DNA of 64,000 nucleotides, taken from assembly GCA_964627035.1 (NCBI GenBank), contig CAZVKN010000015.1:9648-73647 (forward strand). The letters run 5' to 3'. The DNA comes from CAZVKN01 sp964627035. GTDB lineage: Bacteria; Electryoneota; AABM5-125-24; Hatepunaeales; Hatepunaeaceae. Within the stretch, counting starts at the first letter, position 1; the number at the start of each line of letters is the position of its first letter. Under the pieces are notes generated by a model. That model did not search any database. It had not been told where the DNA came from and saw only the letters and a list, made by a program, of their open reading frames with translations. A program made the translations under genes and the position numbers. Positions 26,987-34,503 of the stretch are shown piece by piece.

Positions 26987-27457
26987 GTGGCAAAAAAGAA
27001 GATTAACTATTTAAAACCTATCGCATTAGAGCTGATTGATGATGTTTGGCAGAATCGAGTTGTCGTTCTGTTGGAAGACCTGACCGGCTTACCCCATCTT
27101 CAGTATGCTTACGTCATCAGCAAGAAAGGTGAAAAGTTGACCGAAACAATCGCTTCAGGCAATAAGATAACCAAAGAGCATGAGTCCGATGCCAAGCAGT
27201 TTGCCGATCTCGCTGGGATTGTAGAGGAATACCTTGACAATTTAGAGCATCCATTTCCGGCGCATGTATTAATTGAAATGGAAGATGAATTACTGTTCGT
27301 AGGTTCGACCGGTGAAGTAATTCTGGTTGCTTCATTTGACGGAAATGCACCACGGGGATATATGTCCATGAAACTGTCAAAGAGAGTGAATCATTTGAGG
27401 AAGCTGTTCCGTACAATGCTGTTCCGTACAATGGAGATTGGAATGTATGCTTCATGA
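26987..27457 (+). CDS. Roadblock/LC7-like protein 1
   Basis: A 156-residue protein, GTG start behind a strong AAGGAGGG. The order of secondary structure fits a Roadblock/LC7 fold: strand YAYVISKKGEKL, a long helix (ESDAKQFADLAGIVEEYLDNL), strands HVLIEMEDELLFVGS and EVILVASFD, then a helix (KLSKRVNHLRKLF). No cofactor or catalytic motif is visible, as expected: these proteins dimerise and bind small GTPases. The C-terminus contains LFRTM twice, encoded by a perfect 15-nt tandem duplication (27404-27433). It is the first gene of the MglA cluster. The family call is from fold pattern and context, not from sequence identity. Confidence 0.7.
   Translation: MAKKKINYLKPIALELIDDVWQNRVVVLLEDLTGLPHLQYAYVISKKGEKLTETIASGNKITKEHESDAKQFADLAGIVEEYLDNLEHPFPAHVLIEMEDELLFVGSTGEVILVASFDGNAPRGYMSMKLSKRVNHLRKLFRTMLFRTMEIGMYAS
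27404..27433 (+). repeat. Perfect 15-nt tandem duplication
   Basis: CTGTTCCGTACAATG occurs twice in direct succession (27404-27418, 27419-27433), in frame, giving LFRTM-LFRTM near the end of the first Roadblock-like protein and just before the start of the next gene. It looks like a recent slippage event. Confidence 0.85.
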
Positions 27458-28337
27458 AATTGTAAACCAATTGTCTGAGCAAATCTGTGACAGGCTGATT
27501 GACGGTCAGGATTCCCTAGCATTTCCTGTCTTGATTAAAAAGCCGCTGCCAAACTGGTTTATCGAATACCTTAACTTTGAAATAAATCCAAACCTGAACG
27601 ATCACATCAAAATCGGATCACTCGATTTCGACTTCAGCTTGAAAAGGAATGCAGCTCAATTGATGCCCAAATATAAACAGGCTTTGAACAATGATCTGAT
27701 GTTCAGCAGATCTGAATTGTATGATTTTATTACAGATGCGTTGAATTCGCATGTTCAGGTTTTGATTCATCCTGCTGACGAGATTTCAAGCATTGTCTAT
27801 AAGGGAAAATCGGGCGAGAACCTTTCAGGTCGCGATCTTTCCGCAAGTCTGACATCTCTCTCGAAATTGATGGAGTGGAGAGGAGAACTGATTCCGAATG
27901 TGTTCCTGGTGATAAAGCCATATCTTGCAGGATTGAACACACAATCTATTGCCATGATCGAGTTTTCCCGAACTTTGGCATCAGCACTGGAAAAAGAGAT
28001 AGCTTCCGATCCGTTTTCATTTGTTGAGCTTGATCTGAATAGAATTAAAGAATTAATCTCACCTACCGGTGAATCAGAAGAGCTTGATTTTTCTGATCTA
28101 ATAGAAGATGTCAACCGGTTTCTTATAAATCGAGGTCTGGCGTCTTGGACACCGGCGATAGCGGTTGAGAGTGCAATTAACGACGGTAAATTAAATTTTC
28201 AAAATACAATAAAAGCGTTAAAAAGACTTCAGGTTTATCGTGACAACGGCTTAATCGGTGTTGATTCTGAAGAGCAGTCACTCGTAGATGATGAAGTTGA
28301 CAACTTTACAAACTTTATTGACATGGTGTCGGAATGA
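27447..28337 (+). CDS. Helical module protein H1 of the MglA cluster
   Basis: A 296-residue cytoplasmic, mainly helical protein of no family I recognise. Its N-terminal part (LPNWFIEYLNFEI, then LDFDFSLKRNAAQLMPKYKQAL, SELYDFITDAL) aligns by eye with segments of two other proteins of this cluster (30514-32903 and 32900-34276). Its C-terminal part (RGLASWTPAIAVESAINDGKLNFQNTIKALKRL) also aligns with theirs. So the three share a two-part module. The ATG at 27447 is preferred over a TTG at 27438; either way it overlaps the upstream gene. The downstream start overlaps its stop (ATGA). An adaptor or GTPase-regulator role is inferred only from the neighbourhood. Confidence 0.75.
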   Translation: MLHEIVNQLSEQICDRLIDGQDSLAFPVLIKKPLPNWFIEYLNFEINPNLNDHIKIGSLDFDFSLKRNAAQLMPKYKQALNNDLMFSRSELYDFITDALNSHVQVLIHPADEISSIVYKGKSGENLSGRDLSASLTSLSKLMEWRGELIPNVFLVIKPYLAGLNTQSIAMIEFSRTLASALEKEIASDPFSFVELDLNRIKELISPTGESEELDFSDLIEDVNRFLINRGLASWTPAIAVESAINDGKLNFQNTIKALKRLQVYRDNGLIGVDSEEQSLVDDEVDNFTNFIDMVSE

Positions 28338-28732
28338 TAGGTACATACAGATCTGATGTGGCATTTAAGAGTTTCGCAAAAGCCGCTAAGAGTTTACCCC
28401 GTGGCGGACCTCTGTTTATATTGGTGCTGAATCACCGCGGTCTGCCGGTTTTGCAGTATGGAGATCAATCATACATCGCTCCTCTCGGAGCAGAGATGGT
28501 TGCTGCTCAAGCTTCCCGCATGATTCGAAGGTTTGTGGGAATGCTCAGCGAAATCCATGATGAAGAACCGGAGCGTATTTCAATAACGTATGAAGACAGT
28601 GTAATCACTCTGGAGCGTGACGGTCTGTTTGTCTTCTATATTGTCTGGTCTCCGGAAACATTCAGTTTAACAGATAAAAACAGCGTTTACCTCAAACGGC
28701 TATCGGTGACCTTACAAGAGGACTTAACCTGA
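28334..28732 (+). CDS. Roadblock/LC7-like protein 2 (divergent)
   Basis: A 132-residue protein with the Roadblock order of elements: strand FILVLNHRGLPVLQYG, helix GAEMVAAQASRMIRRFVGMLSEI, strands RISITYEDSVITLER and LFVFYIVW, and a C-terminal helix (VYLKRLSVTLQEDL). The RGLPVLQYG turn resembles the DDxGxxxxxxG turn of bona fide Roadblock proteins. Starts and stops overlap both neighbours (ATGA upstream, TGATG downstream), which implies coupled translation. Likely a partner of MglA or of the other Roadblock proteins. Confidence 0.7.
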   Translation: MIGTYRSDVAFKSFAKAAKSLPRGGPLFILVLNHRGLPVLQYGDQSYIAPLGAEMVAAQASRMIRRFVGMLSEIHDEEPERISITYEDSVITLERDGLFVFYIVWSPETFSLTDKNSVYLKRLSVTLQEDLT

Positions 28733-29088
28733 TGAATTTGCAATGGATTGATAGCTTAGCTGACATATTCGGCGTGACTGCTGTCCTTCTTGTTGACCAT
28801 GACGGCATTGTCATTGCGCAGGCGGGTGATGTGTCAGGCACTATGGCACCACATTCAACCCTGCTGGTGCAGAAGTTAATAAAGAACATCGGCTTGGAAA
28901 CAGTCAATAGATGGAAATGGACCCAGTGTGAGACAAGCGATGTGGTGTATGGAATTGCGAATGTCAATATTGGGATTCTGGTAATCGTAATGAAAGCCGA
29001 TGCAAACCTTGGAATGGTTCGTCTGCAGGCGCGTGCGATTAAGGAAGACCTCAAAAAGATATTCACAGAGAATTTTGGAGAGCAGTAG
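28732..29088 (+). CDS. Roadblock/LC7 domain protein 3
   Basis: A 118-residue protein that is a single Roadblock/LC7 domain: AVLLVDHDGIVIAQAGDVSG, a helix, then GIANVNIGILVIVMKADANLGMVRLQARAIKEDLKKIF. The VDHDG and NLGMVRLQA motifs match those of MglB-type proteins, which act as GTPase-activating partners of MglA. Its stop abuts the mglA start with no spacer, the usual mglB-mglA arrangement, so this is the best MglB candidate in the cluster. It starts within the TGATG overlap with the preceding gene. Confidence 0.85.
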   Translation: MNLQWIDSLADIFGVTAVLLVDHDGIVIAQAGDVSGTMAPHSTLLVQKLIKNIGLETVNRWKWTQCETSDVVYGIANVNIGILVIVMKADANLGMVRLQARAIKEDLKKIFTENFGEQ

Positions 29089-29934
29089 ATGGCGACAGTT
29101 AATTTCAGCAAACGAGAGATTTTATGCAAAATAGTGTACTACGGTCCGGGTTTATGTGGAAAAACGACAAATTTACAAACTATTCATAGAAAAGTACCTT
29201 CGAAAATTCGAGGGAATCTAACCAGTGTAGCCACAAAACAGGATAGAACCTTGTTTTTTGATCTCTTACCGCTTGAAGTTGGCAGGGTACGTGACTTCGT
29301 CATTCGGCTACAATTATATACCGTACCGGGGCAGGTGTACTATAACGCTTCGAGGAAAATCGTTCTCAAAGGCGTTGACGGCATAGTCTTTGTCGCTGAC
29401 AGTCAGGTTGGCAAGATGGAGGAGAACATTGAAAGTTTACAGAATCTTAAGGACAATCTGACAGAAAACAACGTTGATCCGGCGACTGTACCGGTTGTAC
29501 TGCAATATAACAAACGGGATCTCGCTCCTACATATCCGGTAGAAGAGTTGAACAGCGCGATCAATAAAAATAATCTAAGCTATTTTGAAGCAATTGCCAC
29601 AACAGGGCAAGGCGTGTTCAATACCCTAAAGGGTATCTCTTCAGTAGTTATAAGAGATGTCAAAGGGAAGCTTGAATCAGCAGATAAACGCAAACCTGCA
29701 TCTCCTCAGACTAAACCTGAGCCGGAACCTGTGGCAGCCACTCAAAAACCGGAATCCAGACCACCGGATCAGGATCCGATACGAACTACCAAACAAGAAC
29801 CAATAACCAAAACAGTTCCAACTCCACCGATTAGCAAGAGACCGGTAAATATGCCTGAACCGGACAATTCTTCAAGCAAACAGGGATTTTGGGATAAAGT
29901 TTCCACTCTACTTAGAAAACCGAGGAAGTATTAA
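29089..29934 (+). CDS. mglA: MglA-type Ras-like GTPase with extended tail
   Basis: A small GTPase that sets cell polarity in Myxococcus; related proteins are widespread. The G1 loop is GPGLCGKTT (19-27), followed by the MglA hallmark LYTVPGQVYYNASRK (77-90, including the intrinsic arginine finger), the switch-II region GVDGIVFVADSQ, and the guanine-specificity motif NKRD (141-144). MglA proteins are normally about 195 residues. This one has a further 85-residue tail rich in Pro, Lys and Glu (repeated TKPEP/KPE-type patches), ending in an amphipathic FWDKVSTLLRKP segment that could bind a membrane or a partner. It abuts the Roadblock gene upstream and overlaps the next one (TAATG). The physiological output is not evident. 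Confidence 0.93.
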   Translation: MATVNFSKREILCKIVYYGPGLCGKTTNLQTIHRKVPSKIRGNLTSVATKQDRTLFFDLLPLEVGRVRDFVIRLQLYTVPGQVYYNASRKIVLKGVDGIVFVADSQVGKMEENIESLQNLKDNLTENNVDPATVPVVLQYNKRDLAPTYPVEELNSAINKNNLSYFEAIATTGQGVFNTLKGISSVVIRDVKGKLESADKRKPASPQTKPEPEPVAATQKPESRPPDQDPIRTTKQEPITKTVPTPPISKRPVNMPEPDNSSSKQGFWDKVSTLLRKPRKY

Positions 29935-30437
29935 TGTTAAACCTTAATGACATCGAGAACTATCTGGATAACTTAAACCGTACACAATCCGTTTTGGACA
30001 AGGTGGTATCCGATGCAGGAACACACGGTGTATTTCTTGTAGATGACAATGGATTTCTTGTAGCAGAAGCGGGCGATATTGAGATAGATCGAGTGGCTTT
30101 AGCGGCTTTGGTTGGTGCCTCCTTTGGTGCAACGGTAGAGATAGCAAAACTGCTCGGTGAGAAAGATTTCAAGCGGTTAACGCATCAGGGTGAGCATCAC
30201 CACCTGTTCATTGGAAGAGCAGGTAACAGGCATATCCTGATTGTCGTTTTTGGCAGTGATACAAATCTCGGTCTGGTCAAGTTATATGCGGAGCAGGCAG
30301 CAGTAAAGCTGGGAGAGATATTGGACACAGAACCGGAAGAGGATGCTGTTTATGAAACAGTTCAACCCGATATTGAACCCGAAGAAGAAGTGAATCTGGA
30401 ATTTATGGTTGATGAAGAACCCGACGAGAATGACTAA
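29934..30437 (+). CDS. Roadblock/LC7 domain protein 4 with acidic tail
   Basis: A 167-residue protein. Residues 1-130 form a Roadblock/LC7 domain (GVFLVDDNGFLVAEAGD, AALVGASFGATVEIAKLLG, HILIVVFGSDTNLGLVKLYAEQA), closely resembling protein 3 of this cluster. The last 35 residues are very acidic (EEDAVYETV, DIEPEEEVNL, DEEPDEND). Its start shares the last base of mglA's TAA. An acidic tail facing a basic MglA tail is a possible interaction surface, by inference only. Confidence 0.88.
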   Translation: MLNLNDIENYLDNLNRTQSVLDKVVSDAGTHGVFLVDDNGFLVAEAGDIEIDRVALAALVGASFGATVEIAKLLGEKDFKRLTHQGEHHHLFIGRAGNRHILIVVFGSDTNLGLVKLYAEQAAVKLGEILDTEPEEDAVYETVQPDIEPEEEVNLEFMVDEEPDEND

Positions 30438-30513
30438 CCAGCAACAGTTGACCCTCAACGTAAAGATAAGTTTTTCTGATCGTTCAGTAAGATATTTAAT
30501 CAGGAGATAGATA

Positions 30514-32903
30514 ATGGTATCCAAAGGATTCGGCGGAACACTACAGTCCGTGCAGTTGCCCGATGCAATTCAGCTTATTTGCATGAGTGGCAGAACAGCG
30601 GCTCTTACCGTGTCGGTTAGACAAAATCGTGGTGTATTATTCTTTGAAAAAGGTGAATTGATACATGCTGTTTACAATGACCTGAAAGGTGATGAAGCCT
30701 TTTACAGAATAATCGGATGGGTTGGGGGCGAGTTTGCCTTAGCAGCGCTGTCACCCGACCATGAAAGAACCATCTTTGAATCATGGGAAGGAATGCTGCT
30801 GGAGGCTGCGCGTAGAAATGATGAGGCAAACATTCCGATAGAAACCGAAGCGGACAGTTCTGCTGAAGAAGAACCAAAGGATGAGATAGTTGATCTCACT
30901 GCAGATCCTGGCAGTGCTGCTGAAGTGCAAGCAGATGATTCGGTGGATGATTCGGAGGCGAGAGGTGACATTTTTGATTTCAGCCAACTGGAGACAGCAT
31001 CGGAAGAATCCACCGAGTCAGAATCAGATGGCGGAGAGGAGACTTCGGATGATCTGTCTTTTATTGATGAGACTGACTCTGAGAAAGTCGGGGATTTTGG
31101 TTGGGAAAGTGCTAAACAAGATGACGATCAAAAAGAGGAACAATCTTCTGAAGAGAGTGATAGTGTCACCGAGATGTTCAACTCTTTTGATAAACTGGAA
31201 TCGGGGATCTCCTCGTTCAGGTCACAAGATGAAACAGAAGTTGCAGAAAAAGTGCTCGGCGATGATCTAACAGAAGCATCACCGTTTGAAGAGTTTGATC
31301 AAGAAGATGATAGTGTGGAGGAAGAAACTCAGGATAGTGATGATGTTCAACCTGATTCGGATGACGAAGAAACTGTTGAGACAGANNNNNNNNNNNNNNN
31401 NNNNNNNNNNNNNNNNNNNNNNNNNNNNNNNNNNNNNNNNNNNNNNNNNNNNNNNNNNNNNNNNNNNNNNNNNNNNNNNNNNNNNAGGATAGTGATGATG
31501 TTCAACCTGATTCGGATGACGAAGAAACTGTTGAGACAGATATGGAAGGCGAGCTGGATGTCGGGGATGATCAGGATGATAGTGAGGAAGAATCTACTCA
31601 AGAGAGCAATGAAGTTCAATCTGAGTCAGAGGAAGAAGATACTGTGGAAATAGAGATGGAAGTCGGGGATGATCAGGATGAGAGTGAGGAAGAATCTGTT
31701 CAAGAGAGCGGTGAAGTTCAACCTGAGTCAGAGGAAGAAGATACTGTGGAGACAGAGAAGGAAGACGTGTCAGAAGCCGAAGATGAAGGGGAGGCAACCG
31801 AAGAATTGCCGGAAACGGAAGAATTGGAAGAGCAGCCTGAGGAAGAGGATGTCTCTGAAGTCATAGTGGAAGAAGAGAGCGACGAGCTGGAGGTCGAAGC
31901 TGAACCTGAAGTTGTCACCGAAGAGAAGTCAGAGGAACCACTCGTTGAGGAAAGTGATGATACACCAACGACGGAAACGGTCTCTGAAGAGGCTGATATT
32001 GCTTCGGAAGTTGAGGAGGCGTGTGTCAGTGAGGATTCTATCAGTAAATCACTGGACAATATTGTAAAGAGCTACATGCAAACCTGGCCCGCTGATCAGA
32101 CGCAAATTCGATTTGATGCGATCACTTCGGATCTGCTGCCGGAAAGTATCCGCAATCATTTCCTGTGCCGATTTCTACAGGTAGCTATGAATGTCATCCA
32201 CCTGGATGATATGCCTTTCGATTTTACCAGTGAAGAATTGAACAAAGAGATTCGGAACATGTATCAGGTTCTGCGTGACAACTGGATGATAACACGCGAT
32301 TACTACCATCAAGTTTTATACGATGCAAACTATTTTGACCTGACCAGATCCGTAGATCCGGCGAGAGCAATTTCACAGTTTCTCTTCGACAGAACTGAGA
32401 ACGAAGTAGATCAGTTGCTACCGTTCATGAAAGCTCTGATTCAGAATAAGTTGATTGGTGATCAGTATGAGGAGCTGTGGAATGATATCCGGATACACGA
32501 GGAATCTGTAATCCACCCACGCAAGATTGAGAATTTCATCCGTGCGCTGCTCGACAGGAAATCTGTTTCGGATGCATACAAAGCTGTGCGAGTTGCCATG
32601 CAGCGGCTGCTGGACTTAGCAGGAATAGGTGCGGACATTCCTCAGGATTCAATCGGCATCTCCCTGATTCTGACTATGTTGGAATCCCGAGGTTTGGTGA
32701 ATGTGGCAGACTTTGTCCGCGATGAACAGAAGACCGGCAAACAGAAGCTCACAATCGTGGAGATGGATGATGTGATGGAGCGGTATCAGCAACATGCAAA
32801 AAACATTCCTTCTCGTAGAATCAGATCGGGATTGAGTGGCGGTCAGACTCCATCAGAACAACAGGATGTGATCTTTTCCCTTAAGCGAGAGAGCAAACAA
32901 TGA
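30514..32903 (+). CDS. DUF4388 protein with acidic repeats and helical module (H2), interrupted by an assembly gap
   Basis: One gene, split by 100 unknown bases (31386-31485). Residues 1-100 form a DUF4388 (PATAN-like) domain: GGTLQSVQLPDAIQLICMSG, GVLFFEKGELIHA, AFYRIIGWVGGEFAL. A long Asp/Glu/Ser-rich stretch follows, with direct repeats of 34-38 residues (DVGDDQD, EEES.QES, EVQ, EEEDTVE). The same 55 bases flank the gap on each side, so the assembler collapsed or broke on the repeat. The C-terminal 280 residues are the helical module (LPESIRNHFL, ANYFDLTRS, SQFLFDR, RGLVNVADFV) shared with its two neighbours. Reading on across the N run gives a nonsense frame because 100 is not the true gap length. 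DUF4388 domains occur in Myxococcus-type motility and signalling proteins. Confidence 0.85.
31331..31745 (+). repeat. Acidic tandem repeats around the gap
   Basis: In-frame repeat units of about 34-38 codons with consensus VGDDQD, SEEES, QES.EVQ, SEEEDTVE. An identical 55-nt block occurs at 31331-31385 and 31486-31540 on either side of the N run. Two further diverged units follow. The encoded region is almost entirely Glu, Asp, Ser and Gln and should be disordered. Confidence 0.85.
31386..31485. other. Assembly gap (100 N)
   Basis: Exactly 100 N, the usual placeholder for unknown length. For the frame to be kept across the gap, its true length must leave remainder 2 on division by 3. One or two missing 102-nt repeat units (47 or 149 nt) would satisfy this. 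Confidence 0.98.
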
Positions 32904-34276
32904 CAGGGTTAACGCTCGAAGAGATCACCTCATATTGGTCAGCTAAAATTCTTCAAGATAGCAGTGAGTTGGAAATTGATCAATTAGAGCATGTTGAGAT
33001 GCCGGCTCACCTCAAGAATTATGTGTTGGAACATGGCAAATTATTGTTCAACAAAGAGATTAGTCGCATTCTGAGCAGCCCATATTTCGATCTCGCCCAC
33101 CGAACTGATACCGAACAGGATCTGAAGGAATCTCTGTCGAAGTTTCTGATGGACCGGATGATTCTTCCGGAAAGTTCGATTCGTGAGATGGTTATCGATG
33201 TTTATCAGAAACTGCTTGACGAATGGGAGATTGCGCCTCTCAGCATGCGACAGGCTTCAGATAGTCCAAACGTATTGGCAAAGTCAATATTTGAGCGTAT
33301 TTCCACTATTGTTCCTGTTTATGAAAGTGATACACAGACACATGACATTGATGTACTGTCACAGATTTGTGATGCGAGCGGATTAACACTGTTGGCATCT
33401 GCGGTCAAATTAGAATCGCAGCTTGAAGCGTCCGAGTTAACCCTTGAAGAGTTTATCAAGATCATTCGACGACTAATCATGCTGAAGGATCATTTCAAGG
33501 TTAGTGGAAAAATGGTTTCGGCTGAGGGCTTGCCAACTATAAAGGTTGGAGAGATAGCGGTAGAAGAGGCAGAAGAGGTTGTGATCGAGCTTCCGATTGA
33601 AGAACCTGCGGATGTTTCTTCGGGACCTGTTCTGCAGGATTCTGAGGAATCGGATTCGGCAGCACCTGAAGAATTGTCCGCATCGGAATCAGATCTTGAG
33701 GAACTTCCTGAACAGACTCAATTCCACAAAATGCCGGATGTGGAAGAGCTTCCCGAACCGATTGCTGAACCGGTGGCTGAGCCCACCCCAACTTCTACAT
33801 TGATAAATGAACCGGAAGAATCACAGGCAATGGAAGAGCCTGACAAATCTGAAGAATCGGTCGTGACTGCATCGGTTGATACAGGAGATAGAAGTCCATT
33901 TTTATCACCGGAGTTAACCACTTCGCATGACGCTGGTAACGGTAATGCAGCACCTGAACCGGACATTAACAGTGAGGTCACTCCGCCTGACCCACCTGAA
34001 CCGTCATCTGATCTGACGGAATCGGGTCTATTTATGTTCTCGCTGTTAATGCATCCACAAAAGCGGGCATATCTTGGGAATAAACTGTTCGATGATGATT
34101 TTGAATCCTATGATCGGATGGTGAACAAGATAAGCATGCAGAAATCAATAGATCATGCTCTTGTCATTGCAGATAACGAGCTATACATACATGACATATC
34201 TGTTACTGCCATCTCGGCAGCCGAGCTTCTCAGAACAATAAAGACATATTTCGGAGAAACGGATTACAAAGATTGA
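32900..34276 (+). CDS. Helical module protein H3 with acidic linker and C-terminal domain
   Basis: A 458-residue cytoplasmic protein. Residues 1-215 match the module of the two other cluster proteins: MPAHLKNYVLEHG, SPYFDLAHR, LSKFLMDRMILPESSIREMVIDVYQKL, then SGLTLLASAVKLESQLEASELTLEEFIKIIRRL. Residues about 225-375 are a Glu/Pro/Ser-rich, probably disordered linker. The last 80 residues form a separate small domain (LFMFSLLMHP, LFDDDFESYDRMVNKI, HALVIADNELYIHDISV, AELLRTIKTYF), not recognised. It begins within the stop of the DUF4388 gene (ATGA) and is the last gene of the unit. A weak hairpin and a double-hairpin repeat follow. No enzymatic motif was seen. Confidence 0.78.
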   Translation: MTGLTLEEITSYWSAKILQDSSELEIDQLEHVEMPAHLKNYVLEHGKLLFNKEISRILSSPYFDLAHRTDTEQDLKESLSKFLMDRMILPESSIREMVIDVYQKLLDEWEIAPLSMRQASDSPNVLAKSIFERISTIVPVYESDTQTHDIDVLSQICDASGLTLLASAVKLESQLEASELTLEEFIKIIRRLIMLKDHFKVSGKMVSAEGLPTIKVGEIAVEEAEEVVIELPIEEPADVSSGPVLQDSEESDSAAPEELSASESDLEELPEQTQFHKMPDVEELPEPIAEPVAEPTPTSTLINEPEESQAMEEPDKSEESVVTASVDTGDRSPFLSPELTTSHDAGNGNAAPEPDINSEVTPPDPPEPSSDLTESGLFMFSLLMHPQKRAYLGNKLFDDDFESYDRMVNKISMQKSIDHALVIADNELYIHDISVTAISAAELLRTIKTYFGETDYKD

Positions 34277-34324
34277 ACGAGCTTTGCATTAACAGAATAG
34301 TCATTGCGTGTGTGAAAAAAACAG

Positions 34325-34347
34325 TGGAATGGACAGGATTCATTCCA
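34325..34347 (+). terminator. Weak terminator after the MglA cluster
   Basis: TGGAATG and CATTCCA pair around a nine-base loop, followed by TTTGTTGTTT. The stem is short and the T tract is broken, so termination may be partial and the cyclase gene could share the transcript. Confidence 0.45.
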
Positions 34348-34370
34348 TTTGTTGTTTAGTGTAATGACTT

Positions 34371-34430
34371 TGTAGTCAGGCTTATCTCAAGCCCGTCCCG
34401 ATTCATCGGGATGAGACAACCACGACTACA
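34371..34430. repeat. Double-hairpin dispersed repeat, copy A (type 2)
   Basis: Bounded by TGTAGTC and GACTACA. The first hairpin is AGGCTT-atctc-AAGCCC-like. The middle is replaced by TCCCGATTCATCGGGA, which forms its own hairpin, and the loop base GAGAC precedes AACCACGACTACA. It lies between the MglA cluster and the cyclase gene. Shares the TCCCGA..TCGGGA variant with copy D. Confidence 0.8.
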
Positions 34431-34503
34431 ATTATTGTTTTGTATTACTTTCGTATAAGTGTGAACTGTTACACTGTAAATAAATCTCCACGAGGAATCA
34501 GAG

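Noticed and set aside
31286..31653. Frames reading IVMMFNLIRM after the gap
   Set aside because: Translation across 100 N in the wrong frame. The real gene continues in the frame of the acidic repeat (see 30514-32903).
31718..32059. A serine-rich minus-strand frame opposite the acidic repeats
   Set aside because: The reverse complement of Glu/Asp/Ser repeats always yields Ser/Ser/Val runs; no independent evidence of coding.
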